This document shows, piece after piece, positions 1 to 9,489 of a stretch of 64,000 nt of DNA; position 1 is the first letter of the stretch; each line of letters starts with the position of its first letter. A model generated the notes under the pieces. That model was not told where the DNA came from, did no database searches, and was given only the letters and a program-made list of their open reading frames with translations. A program made the translations under genes and the position numbers. Location: positions 744,001 through 808,000 of the forward strand of contig NZ_CP052909.1 of NCBI RefSeq assembly GCF_014295415.1, written 5' to 3'. The stretch is from Constantimarinum furrinae. GTDB taxonomy: Bacteria; Bacteroidota; Bacteroidia; Flavobacteriales; Flavobacteriaceae.

Positions 1-30
1 ATCCAAACTAAGAAGAATAAATTACCTTTA

Positions 31-66
31 AATAAAAATCCCGGACTCTTAAACAGAATCCGGGAT
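31..66 (-). terminator. Rho-independent terminator after atpC
   Basis: The 8-bp inverted repeat ATCCCGGA (38-45) / TCCGGGAT (59-66) has a 13-base loop. Read on the minus strand it is followed by a T-rich run (complement of 31-38). It lies just downstream of the atpC stop, so it should end the atpD-atpC transcript. Confidence 0.85.
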
Positions 67-89
67 CTTCAGGACTGAGTTACTTAAAC

Positions 90-368
90 TTAATCAGCCA
101 ATACAATAATGTTATTGTTATTACACTCTACGGTACCACCGTTAATTTCCAGTACCCATTTCCCATCGGCATCCTTAGTGAATTTCTTTTCAAAACCTTC
201 AGCGATAGTTGGGTTGCCTTTAAATTTTACTTTACCTGCAGTAAGTAATGAAACAATAGCTGCGTGATTATTTAACATCTGAAAAGGCCCTTCAACACCG
301 GGAACTGTTACCGATTCAACTTCACCCGACACCAATTGGGCTTCTGGAGTTACTATTTCTAAGTGCAT
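90..368 (-). CDS. atpC: F1Fo ATP synthase epsilon subunit, short form
   Basis: This 92-residue protein matches the N-terminal beta-sandwich domain of the F1 epsilon subunit (starts MHLEIVTPEAQLVSGEVESV, then VPGVEGPFQMLNNHAAIV). The subunit sits on the central stalk, couples rotation to the beta subunits and contacts gamma and the c-ring. The usual bacterial protein has about 130-140 residues; here the C-terminal helical hairpin, which in other bacteria can inhibit ATP hydrolysis, is absent and the protein ends right after the sandwich. A terminator follows directly, so this is a natural end and not a truncation by the window. It follows atpD by 70 bases on the same strand, as a two-gene unit apart from the other atp genes. 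Confidence 0.93.
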   Translation of the reverse strand: MHLEIVTPEAQLVSGEVESVTVPGVEGPFQMLNNHAAIVSLLTAGKVKFKGNPTIAEGFEKKFTKDADGKWVLEINGGTVECNNNNIIVLAD

Positions 369-438
369 AGTTTTTAGTTTTCAATACTCAGTTGCGGTAG
401 GCAGTTCTGTAAACTGCACCTGCATACTGAATACTATT

Positions 439-1962
<1,524 letters not shown>

Positions 1963-2006
1963 TTAGTTATCTATGGGTGAGAAAAGCACCCTGATTTTCA
2001 ACGGTG

Positions 2007-2038
2007 CAAAGATAGTTTTTTCTCTTTTAAATTTGCAA
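2007..2038 (-). promoter_or_regulatory. Bacteroidota-type promoter for atpD-atpC
   Basis: On the minus strand there is TTG (2038-2036), 21 bases, then TATCTTTG (2014-2007), a full match to the Bacteroidota -33/-7 pattern TTG-N17-23-TAnnTTTG. It lies 63 bases ahead of the atpD start codon. Sequence match only. Confidence 0.6.
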
Positions 2039-2082
2039 CGGATTCGCCTAAAAATTTGAAGTACTTTTCGATTGGTTTTTAT

Positions 2083-2159
2083 GGGGGCTTCTCTTTCGCT
2101 AAAGCTACAGAGAACCGTGCTTTCCGCCTTACGCGGTAAGCTGCTTCAATCACTGCCCC
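2083..2159. repeat. Structured palindromic intergenic element
   Basis: The 241-base gap between atpD and the aminotransferase gene has no credible gene. It contains nested inverted repeats: GGGGC (2084-2088) with GCCCC (2155-2159); CTTTcgctAAAG (2093-2104); CCGC (2124-2127) with GCGG (2133-2136), which competes with CTTAC (2128-2132) / GTAAG (2136-2140). There is no T-run on either side, so it is not a classic terminator. It could be an RNA structure or a dispersed palindromic repeat. Confidence 0.35.
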
Positions 2160-2185
2160 AACTCCTGCTTTTTAAAAGTTTCCGG

Positions 2186-3079
2186 TTAAAAGGATTCGCA
2201 ATAACCTCTCACCTTCTTTTTGAACAGTTTCAATACATTTTGCATCAACGCATCCTCTTTTGGGATCGAACGCCCGTCAATTTCGACCACCGGAGTAAGT
2301 TCTCCCATGGTTCCCGTGGCAAAGACACCATCGGCATTTATAAATTGAGACAAACTCAAGTCGGCTTCCTCGATCGCGATCCCTTCAGCTGCACACATTT
2401 CCATTACGGTATTTCTTGTAATACCCGGTAAACAGGCATGTCCAAAGGGAGTATATACCTTCTCATTTTTCACCATAAACAGATTACTTCCGTTCAATTC
2501 GGCAACAAAACCGCGTTCATCGAGCATGAGTCCGGCATCCTTTCCCGCTACATTGGCCTGTATTTTTGTGAGAATGTTATTGAGGAGATTGTTGTGATGG
2601 ATCTTACTGTCCAGAAACTGAGGTGCATTTCTACGCTGACTACTACTTATCACTTTTATCCCGCTGTTGTTATCGTATACCAAAGGCTTCCATTCTGCCA
2701 GCACGATAAGGCAGGAGCCATTTTGGTTAAGCCGTGGGTCCATACCACTGGTGATCTTTTCTCCACGGGTAAGCGTTAACCGAATATGTGTGTCGTTGTT
2801 CATGCCATTGGCGTCCAGCGTTTCCTTAATGGCCCTTTTTATCATTTCCTTTGACGGAATATCGGTAAATGCCAAGGTCTTGGCACTTTCCTGCAAGCGT
2901 GTAAGATGCTTGTCCAAGCACACTATACCTTCAGGATATACCCGTAACCCTTCCCAAACGGCGTCTCCCCCTTGCACCGAGCTGTCAAAAACCGAAACTT
3001 TCGCTGCTTCTCTCGGGTATAATCTGTCCTTTATAAAAACCTGAATATTGTTATTTCGCGGGTCGAAGTGTTGTAGCAT
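2186..3079 (-). CDS. Aminotransferase class IV (BCAT-like, PLP-dependent)
   Basis: A 297-residue fold-type IV PLP enzyme of the branched-chain / D-amino-acid aminotransferase / aminodeoxychorismate lyase family. The Schiff-base lysine is probably Lys159 in DSKIHHNNLL, and the conserved E194 in FVAELNGSNLF fits the family pattern (Glu contacting the PLP ring nitrogen). The segment GMDPRLNQNG and the glycine-rich LPGITRNTVMEM motif that binds the PLP phosphate are also present. The true substrate cannot be read from sequence; the biosynthetic BCAT ilvE would normally be about 350 residues with an EAGTAN motif, which is not seen here, so I do not call it ilvE. The start codon is one base beyond the stop of the upstream sulfotransferase gene, so the two are surely co-transcribed. 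Confidence 0.85.
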   Translation of the reverse strand: MLQHFDPRNNNIQVFIKDRLYPREAAKVSVFDSSVQGGDAVWEGLRVYPEGIVCLDKHLTRLQESAKTLAFTDIPSKEMIKRAIKETLDANGMNNDTHIRLTLTRGEKITSGMDPRLNQNGSCLIVLAEWKPLVYDNNSGIKVISSSQRRNAPQFLDSKIHHNNLLNNILTKIQANVAGKDAGLMLDERGFVAELNGSNLFMVKNEKVYTPFGHACLPGITRNTVMEMCAAEGIAIEEADLSLSQFINADGVFATGTMGELTPVVEIDGRSIPKEDALMQNVLKLFKKKVRGYCESF

Positions 3080-3080
3080 A

Positions 3081-3803
3081 TCAATCGTTTAGTACTATGT
3101 TCTTTTTTAAAGTTTCGTAATACGGCATAGCCTCCTTTAATAATGCCTGCAAATGTTCGGGGATACTGTGATCCTTAGAGATTCCAGCTTTAAACCCTTC
3201 CGAATTGTGAACATTGGCATACCAATGGGCTGCCCAGACTCCGTCTTCGGGAATACCGCCTTTGGGCCAGGACAGCATCGCCTGGTCGAACTGAATATCC
3301 AAAAGTCTGCACAATTTCTTCAGATAGTTTTCCGGATCCAATAAAAGTTCGTCGCTATCAATTACCAATGGAGTCTTATCGTGCTCCTTTAGAAATAAAA
3401 ACAATTCGGCTGCGCGTTTCAAACCTATATCATTTAGTTTGGGGGCATCGATCACTCGGGAAAAAGAGGCTATTAATTTTTGAGGATGTCGAATAAGGAT
3501 CACATTCTGCCAGTCGAATAAAAATTCGGGGTTCTTGTCAAGAAAATGATGAGCCATCCCTTTTACAAATATATGTTTTATCCCTGCCAGGTCGTTGATT
3601 CCCTTTACAACAACCTCCGGATTAAGTTCCATGGTGGCAAGTATCTCATCCTTCGAAGGATGATCGGCAGCTTTGTCGGAATTCTTTAAATAATAACCGT
3701 AAAACGGTTCATCGAGGACGTTAAAATCTTCCCGTTGTGCAAACGAGTACATTAACGCTGTAGAAATATTTCTTGGACCCGATATGAGATTGATGACTTG
3801 CAT
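3081..3803 (-). CDS. Sulfotransferase family protein
   Basis: A 240-residue P-loop protein of the PAPS-dependent sulfotransferase superfamily. The 5'-phosphosulfate loop is SGPRNISTAL (residues 8-17), and the 3'-phosphate signature is IRHPQKLIASFSR with Arg105 and Ser113. There is no signal peptide, so it is cytoplasmic. It may sulfate a small metabolite, or may use only the fold. It lies 49 bases after glmS on the same strand and one base ahead of the aminotransferase gene, which suggests that both act on the same amino-acid-derived compound; that link is inference from spacing. Family assignment is good, substrate unknown. Confidence 0.8.
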   Translation of the reverse strand: MQVINLISGPRNISTALMYSFAQREDFNVLDEPFYGYYLKNSDKAADHPSKDEILATMELNPEVVVKGINDLAGIKHIFVKGMAHHFLDKNPEFLFDWQNVILIRHPQKLIASFSRVIDAPKLNDIGLKRAAELFLFLKEHDKTPLVIDSDELLLDPENYLKKLCRLLDIQFDQAMLSWPKGGIPEDGVWAAHWYANVHNSEGFKAGISKDHSIPEHLQALLKEAMPYYETLKKNIVLND

Positions 3804-3852
3804 AGAATAAAAGTAAAACTTTTATTTCACGGGATTGCAAGTATGGTTAAAA

Positions 3853-5700
3853 TTACTCTACGGTAACCGACTTGGCGAGATTTCGCGGTTGATCCACATT
3901 TCGGTTTAGCATCACGGCTATGTGATAGGACAATAACTGCAGCGGAATGGTCGTAACCAATGGAGTAAGGGATTCCGGGGTATGAGGGACTTCCATAATA
4001 TAATCTGCCATTTCTTTTACCAGAGTATCTCCTTCAGTAACAACGGCAATGATTCGTCCGGCTCTGGATTTTATCTCCTGAATGTTACTCACCACTTTTT
4101 CGTAATGATTACTGTTTACAGCGATCACCACCACCGGCATTTCCTCATCAATAAGTGCGATGGGACCGTGTTTCATTTCAGCGGCTGGATAGCCTTCGGC
4201 ATGGATATAGGAAATTTCCTTAAGCTTTAGTGCACCTTCCAGCGCAACCGGGAAATTGTAACCTCTTCCCAGATATAAAAAGTTTCGGGCGTTCTTAAAT
4301 TCTTCTGCTATTACTTTAATATGTGCATCACTTTGCAGTGCTTCTTCGACTTTGGCAGGTATGGTCTCCAGTTCACGCAAATGCAGCATATAGTCACTGT
4401 GAGATATTGTGCCTTTCACCTTTGCCAATTTTAAGGCTATCATGGTTAACACCGTGATCTGTGTAGTAAAGGCTTTCGTGGATGCCACACCAATTTCGGG
4501 GCCGGCATGAGTATAGGTGCCGCTATGAGTTTCACGCGAAATGGTTGATCCCACAACGTTGCAAATTCCATAAACAAAAGCTCCTTTTTCCTTCGCAAGT
4601 TTAATGGCTGCCAGCGTATCGGCAGTTTCACCACTTTGGGAGATAGCGATCACCACATCCTTTTCGGTAATAATAGGATTTCGGTATCTGAATTCGGACG
4701 CATATTCCACTTCCACAGGGATACGTGCAAGGTCTTCAAAAATATATTCTGCCACCAATCCGGCATGCCAGGAAGTTCCACAGGCCACAATAATGATACG
4801 ATCTGCATTGGTAAACTTCTCAATATAATCTTCGAGTCCGCCAAGTTTAATAATTCCCTTATTCGCTAATAACCGTCCACGATACGTGTCCTTAATTACA
4901 GAAGGTTGTTCGTAGATCTCCTTCAGCATAAAATGATCGAACCCGCCTTTCTCGATCTGCTCAAGGTTTAGCTGCAACTCGTGAATGTAGGGAGCCACCA
5001 GGCTATCGTCCTTAATTTTTCTAACTTTTACATCCCGCCCGCGACGTATGATCGCCATTTCCTCATCCTTAAGATAAATAGCATTGTTAGTAAATTCTAT
5101 AAAAGGAGAGGCATCACTGGCAACAAAGAATTCATCTTCACCAATTCCGATGGCCAGCGGGCTACCCAATTTGGCAACTACGATCTCGTCGGGCTTGTTC
5201 CTATCGAACAATGCGATGGCGTAAGCACCCACCACCTGATTTAAAGCAATTTGCACCGCCTTTCCCAGCTTAACTTTTTCGTTCTTTTTTACGTCTTCAA
5301 TAAGATTTACAAGAACTTCAGTATCGGTATCGGACGTGAACGTATACCCACGTTTAATAAGTTCCTTTTTTATTGAGGCATAGTTTTCAATAATACCGTT
5401 GTGGATAATTACCAGATCACCGCTTTGTGAGTAATGAGGATGAGAGTTCACATCATTTGGAACTCCGTGAGTGGCCCATCGGGTATGACCAATCCCAAGT
5501 GTTCCGTTCTTTTTTATCTTCCTGTCTGCAAGTGCTTCAAGGTCGGCGACCTTTCCTTTGGTTTTGGCCAATTGAATATCGGTGCCATCGTATAATGCAA
5601 CTCCGGCACTATCATATCCACGATATTCCAGACGTTTTAGTCCGTTGATAATAATAGGATACGCATCTCTTTTTCCAATATAGCCTACAATTCCACACAT
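3853..5700 (-). CDS. glmS: Glutamine-fructose-6-phosphate aminotransferase (isomerizing)
   Basis: Full-length GlmS, 615 residues, making glucosamine-6-phosphate for peptidoglycan and lipid A. The mature N-terminus is the nucleophile Cys2 (MCGIVGYIGKRDAYPI), starting the class II glutaminase domain with HTRWATHG and the NHPHYS-like NSHPHYS. Two SIS domains follow, with CGTSWHAG, the sugar-phosphate loop SQSGETADT, EVASTKAFTTQ-type sequence (GVASTKAFTTQI), and the conserved C-terminus LAKSVTVE. It lies 12 bases after the DUF4270 lipoprotein gene, so probably shares its transcript. No glmS ribozyme-like region is evident, and with a 12-base gap there is no room for one. Confidence 0.97.
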   Translation of the reverse strand: MCGIVGYIGKRDAYPIIINGLKRLEYRGYDSAGVALYDGTDIQLAKTKGKVADLEALADRKIKKNGTLGIGHTRWATHGVPNDVNSHPHYSQSGDLVIIHNGIIENYASIKKELIKRGYTFTSDTDTEVLVNLIEDVKKNEKVKLGKAVQIALNQVVGAYAIALFDRNKPDEIVVAKLGSPLAIGIGEDEFFVASDASPFIEFTNNAIYLKDEEMAIIRRGRDVKVRKIKDDSLVAPYIHELQLNLEQIEKGGFDHFMLKEIYEQPSVIKDTYRGRLLANKGIIKLGGLEDYIEKFTNADRIIIVACGTSWHAGLVAEYIFEDLARIPVEVEYASEFRYRNPIITEKDVVIAISQSGETADTLAAIKLAKEKGAFVYGICNVVGSTISRETHSGTYTHAGPEIGVASTKAFTTQITVLTMIALKLAKVKGTISHSDYMLHLRELETIPAKVEEALQSDAHIKVIAEEFKNARNFLYLGRGYNFPVALEGALKLKEISYIHAEGYPAAEMKHGPIALIDEEMPVVVIAVNSNHYEKVVSNIQEIKSRAGRIIAVVTEGDTLVKEMADYIMEVPHTPESLTPLVTTIPLQLLSYHIAVMLNRNVDQPRNLAKSVTVE

Positions 5701-5712
5701 AACAGCTTGTTG

Positions 5713-7275
5713 TTAGTTAGGTTCGGTATAATAAATCTGAAGCTTCAGTCTTTTATTCTCGTTAGAGGATCTGTTTCCATGCAGTATCGTTCCCTGAGGA
5801 GACACCACGCTTGTTGCGGGCACTTTTTCAATATTTAACAGATCTGGGTTTTTAAGATCAACAAAATCCGGAACTTTAACATTCTGAGAAACCATAACAC
5901 CTAGCCTCACATTAGTAGAGTCCTTATTGATTAAGTTACTTATGTGGTTGGTAATCCGCATCTTGTAAAAATCTCCATCACTATCACTTCCCCGTTCCAG
6001 TCGTCCAAAATGCTGTGAAAAAGCATCGATAGGTTCTTCACCCGAAGTAATATCCAATGTGTAATCAATGAGCAGGGTACCGTTGTTAATATCGTAAATT
6101 ATAATTCGTTCGGGCTCGTTAGACCCCCCAACTACCCTGTTTTGATCTACGTAGAACATTAGGTTGGCTTCATTAATTAACCATTCTTTTTCACGAAGAT
6201 CTTCAAGTTCTTCCGGTACTCCATCATTATCTGTATCCTCCCCAAAAAGCTCTACAATGGTAATGATACCGTCACCACCTCGAAGATATAAGGTCTCTTC
6301 ACCTTCGGTCTCATTTACATTAAGCAGATCGCTTACAATAGAAGTAGGCAGATTGTTCTCGTATACATTGACACTAATGGCATTAAAAAGCAGCGTTAAA
6401 GCTGCGTCAATTCGATCTTCAGGATCTTCTCCTTCAAAAGTGTAGTTTAACGTTATGGTAGCGTTTGCCGCATCGAAGAAAAACAGATTTCCGTCATTAG
6501 TTGGGGAAGAAACCTTAAAATAAAGCCCTCTGAAATACTCCCGAAAATTGTTATTGTTAAGCAACTCCGACGACCCTTCCATATCGATGATCTTTTCCTT
6601 AAAGAACTCCACGGGTAACTCGACTCTTAAACCGGGGATCAATGCTTCTTCCTCGTTCACCTCAGTGGTTGTCGGGTCATCCTCGACAACTACAATCTTT
6701 TCATTACTGGGCTTAAAATCTTCTATGGTAAGTAGTAGCTCTCCCAGAAAATTCTCGAAGGTAGGCCCTTCATTTGAGTAGTATTTTTGTGTTTCCTGCA
6801 GTCCAGTATTCGGATCAAAATCCCTTAAAAAATAATTGGATTCATAAATTTCGATTGTAATGGGAGTGTTTCCGTAGATTGAGTCCAGCGAATAAGTGGT
6901 TTCTTCATCAACAACCTCCTCGGTACTAAAATAAGGGAGATACAGGAACACTTCTTCCAGCTCGGTAGAATCGCCAAAATTGGGGTCGGTAGATTCCAAA
7001 GTAACCTGAGATAACCAATTCACTGTAGATTTTCCGAAAACTGGGTCGTTATAGATTCCAAGCTGATATACAGGCAAACCGTTAGTTTGCACCGGAGTTA
7101 ATTTATGACTGTAGGCAATTACGGTTCCGGATTCATCCAGTTGTGCGTTAATATTCTGGTCACCAATGATCTCGGAACCAATAGTATTAAAATCTTCTTC
7201 ACAGGAGGTGAATCCTATTATAGCTACTAAGATTGCCAATAGAACAGGCAATGTATTCTTAAACTTCATAAGCAA
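5713..7275 (-). CDS. DUF4270 family lipoprotein
   Basis: A 520-residue lipoprotein with a hydrophobic leader and lipobox GFTSC (Cys25), so it is expected on the periplasmic or surface side of the outer membrane. The acidic stretch right after the Cys (EEDF) is like the export signal of Bacteroidota surface lipoproteins. The body is beta-rich and matches the DUF4270 family by recognition (early motif NTIGSEIIGDQNI, closing YYTEPN). Function is not known. It lies between the GlgA-like gene (11 bases upstream) and glmS (12 bases downstream), an arrangement I recall from other Flavobacteria. A start at the third codon (MKFKN, 7269) is equally possible. Confidence 0.8.
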   Translation of the reverse strand: MLMKFKNTLPVLLAILVAIIGFTSCEEDFNTIGSEIIGDQNINAQLDESGTVIAYSHKLTPVQTNGLPVYQLGIYNDPVFGKSTVNWLSQVTLESTDPNFGDSTELEEVFLYLPYFSTEEVVDEETTYSLDSIYGNTPITIEIYESNYFLRDFDPNTGLQETQKYYSNEGPTFENFLGELLLTIEDFKPSNEKIVVVEDDPTTTEVNEEEALIPGLRVELPVEFFKEKIIDMEGSSELLNNNNFREYFRGLYFKVSSPTNDGNLFFFDAANATITLNYTFEGEDPEDRIDAALTLLFNAISVNVYENNLPTSIVSDLLNVNETEGEETLYLRGGDGIITIVELFGEDTDNDGVPEELEDLREKEWLINEANLMFYVDQNRVVGGSNEPERIIIYDINNGTLLIDYTLDITSGEEPIDAFSQHFGRLERGSDSDGDFYKMRITNHISNLINKDSTNVRLGVMVSQNVKVPDFVDLKNPDLLNIEKVPATSVVSPQGTILHGNRSSNENKRLKLQIYYTEPN

Positions 7276-7286
7276 TTTAATGTGTG

Positions 7287-8099
7287 TTAATCCAATACTT
7301 TGGATTGGTAAAATTCTAAAAACGCCTCCGAAAATTCATCCATATTGTGATACTTTAACACAGGTTTATCCAAATTGTCGAGATACTCAGACAATGCTTC
7401 CGGAATTTCTTCGGATGCAATGATGGCTGCATCCGAATTCTTAATAGCGATCTTCATCATGTTCACATAGTTAGGCTCTTTTAACTCTGCGATGTCCTCT
7501 TCTTCAATTCCGTCGAACATGATCTTATCGATCAACTTATCGTTTAACGTTTCATTGAAGTCTTGATTGTATACCGAAGTAACTATTTTACTGTTTTCAA
7601 AAAGTGGTTCGTTTCCGTAGTAATTCCGAAGATATAACGGCAAGAAAGATGCAAGCCAGCCGTGAACATGAATAATATCGGGTGACCAGTTTAATTTTTT
7701 CACGGTTTCAATGACTCCTTTTGCAAAGAAAATTGCCCGTTCATCATTGTCTTTAAAGAAATTACCCTCCTCGTCGGCATAGGTAGCCTTACGTTTAAAG
7801 TAATCTTCGTTATCAATAAAATAAACCTGCATTCTTTCTTTCGGAATAGAAGCAACTTTTATAATTAATGGCATGTCGAGGTCATTGATCACTAGGTTCA
7901 TTCCCGATAATCTAATAACTTCATGTAACTGGTGTCTCCTCTCGTTAATGTTTCCATACCGAGGCATGAAAATGCGAATCTGTCCGCCATTGTTGTTAAC
8001 CATTCGTGGAGCTTCAAACGACATTGAAGAAATCTCGGTCTCGGGAAGGTAAGGAATTACTTCCGAAGACACATACAAGACTCTTTTATCTTTCATCAT
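7287..8099 (-). CDS. GlgA-like starch/glycogen synthase N-terminal domain protein
   Basis: A 270-residue protein resembling only the N-terminal Rossmann domain of GT5 glycogen synthases. The opening RVLYVSSEVIPYLPETE and the motif PDIIHVHGWLASFLPLYLR (about residues 140-160) are recognisable. The ADP-glucose-binding KxGGL motif that should follow the first strand is absent (PETEISSMSF instead), and the entire C-terminal GT domain with the catalytic Glu-containing loop is missing. It is therefore unlikely to make glycogen alone; it could be a regulatory or binding protein. It is the first gene of a minus-strand unit with the DUF4270 lipoprotein and glmS, divergent from panC. A -7-like box TAATTTTG lies at 8220-8213. 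Confidence 0.75.
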   Translation of the reverse strand: MMKDKRVLYVSSEVIPYLPETEISSMSFEAPRMVNNNGGQIRIFMPRYGNINERRHQLHEVIRLSGMNLVINDLDMPLIIKVASIPKERMQVYFIDNEDYFKRKATYADEEGNFFKDNDERAIFFAKGVIETVKKLNWSPDIIHVHGWLASFLPLYLRNYYGNEPLFENSKIVTSVYNQDFNETLNDKLIDKIMFDGIEEEDIAELKEPNYVNMMKIAIKNSDAAIIASEEIPEALSEYLDNLDKPVLKYHNMDEFSEAFLEFYQSKVLD

Positions 8100-8279
8100 T
8101 GATCAAATATTTTTTATTGGCACGATATAAGTATCGACAAAAATTAATCTGAAAATCTTTTGTCGCTTACTATAAAATTCGATACTGGGTTGGTATTGTG
8201 TTTAAAAACACGCAAAATTACGAAAATTTATGAAGATTGCCGTTAATATATTAATTTTACACGCTCTTAAAAAAATTCT

Positions 8280-9125
8280 ATGGTCGTTTACACCGACAAA
8301 AAATCCCTCATAAATAAACTTAATTCGTTTAGAGAGAATCAAAAAAAAATAGGCTTTGTCCCTACCATGGGTGCTTTACATCAAGGTCATCTATCGCTCA
8401 TAGCCCGTTCTGTTGATGAAAACGAAGTGACGGTTGTAAGTATTTTTGTGAATCCCACGCAATTCGACAACCCTAAGGATCTGGCAAAATATCCCAGAAC
8501 CCTGGAAAGCGACCTCAAATTAATTAAAACACTTGCAGGTAATATTTTGGTGTTTAATCCATCGGTTTCGAGCCTGTACAACGAAAAAGTGACCTCGAAA
8601 CATTTTAGGTACGGCGGACTCGAAAACCAAATGGAGGGCAAACACCGGAAAGGACATTTTGACGGGGTAGGCACCATACTATCTATCTTTTTTAGGATGA
8701 TCAATCCACACAATGCCTATTTCGGGCAAAAGGATTTTCAACAATTACAAATAGTAAAAAAACTGGTGGAGATCGAGGATCTGGATGTTAATATTGTGGG
8801 ATGCCCTATAGTTAGAGAGCCGAATGGTCTTGCAATGAGTTCGAGAAATAAACGACTAAGTCAGAAACAGCGAAAAGAAGCATCGCTTTTGAACGAAGTA
8901 CTTACCGAAGTGAAAAAAAAATTTAAGAGTCACAGTATTGCCGAACTCAATACATTGGTTAAGGAACGGTTTTTGAATAGCAATATGAAACTGGAGTATT
9001 TTGAGATCGCAAATGAGGACTCATTAAAAACGGTAAAACAAAAACGCAAGAACAAAGCCTATAGAGCATTTCTCGCCGCTTTTGCCGGGGAGGTTCGGTT
9101 AATAGATAATATGGCTTTAAATTAA
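8280..9125 (+). CDS. panC: Pantothenate synthetase
   Basis: A 281-residue enzyme joining pantoate and beta-alanine with ATP to give pantothenate, in coenzyme A synthesis. Signature PTMGALHQGH (His34 and His37 of the HIGH-type nucleotide motif), FVNPTQFD for pantoate binding, KHRKGHFDGVGT, YFGQKDFQQL and the late MSSRNKRLS (KMSKS-type) motif are all present. It starts a plus-strand unit; panD follows after 12 bases, so the gene for its beta-alanine supplier is co-transcribed. It diverges from the GlgA-like gene across a 180-base A/T-rich spacer. Confidence 0.97.
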   Translation: MVVYTDKKSLINKLNSFRENQKKIGFVPTMGALHQGHLSLIARSVDENEVTVVSIFVNPTQFDNPKDLAKYPRTLESDLKLIKTLAGNILVFNPSVSSLYNEKVTSKHFRYGGLENQMEGKHRKGHFDGVGTILSIFFRMINPHNAYFGQKDFQQLQIVKKLVEIEDLDVNIVGCPIVREPNGLAMSSRNKRLSQKQRKEASLLNEVLTEVKKKFKSHSIAELNTLVKERFLNSNMKLEYFEIANEDSLKTVKQKRKNKAYRAFLAAFAGEVRLIDNMALN

Positions 9126-9137
9126 TACCTTTGCACC

Positions 9138-9488
9138 ATGCAAATACATGTAGTAAAATCGAAGATTCACAGAGTGAAAGTAACGGGTGCCGATCTTAAT
9201 TATATCGGTAGTATTACTATAGATGAGGATCTTATGGATGCCGCCAACATTATTGAAGGTGAAAAAATACAGATCGTCAATAATAATAATGGCGAACGCC
9301 TTGAAACTTATGCCATTCCGGGAATACGGGGAAGTGGAGAGATCACTTTAAACGGGGCAGCTGCTCGAAAAGTAGCACCCGGTGATATCCTTATTCTTAT
9401 CACCTATGCGCTCATGGATATCGAGGAGGCGAAAAAATTCAAGCCTGCACTGGTCTTTCCAAACGAAGAAAACAACCTACTCTCTTAA
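9138..9488 (+). CDS. panD: Aspartate 1-decarboxylase precursor
   Basis: A 116-residue pyruvoyl enzyme that makes beta-alanine from aspartate. The self-cleavage site is Gly24-Ser25 in NYIGSITID; Ser25 becomes the pyruvoyl group of the alpha chain. Other family signatures are [12 protein letters not shown] and [12 protein letters not shown]. The length is close to the usual 115-130. It follows panC by 12 bases and is followed after a single base by a TTG-initiated membrane protein gene. Confidence 0.97.
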   Translation: MQIHVVKSKIHRVKVTGADLNYIGSITIDEDLMDAANIIEGEKIQIVNNNNGERLETYAIPGIRGSGEITLNGAAARKVAPGDILILITYALMDIEEAKKFKPALVFPNEENNLLS

Positions 9489-9489
9489 A

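Noticed and set aside
3806-3826. AATAAAAGT/ACTTTTATT hairpin between glmS and the sulfotransferase gene
   Set aside because: A/T-only 9-bp stem with a 3-base loop and no T-run; too weak to call a terminator.
9382-9489. ATG start for the flippase-like gene inside panD
   Set aside because: The extra residues are hydrophilic out-of-frame panD; the TTG at 9490 fits the first membrane segment.
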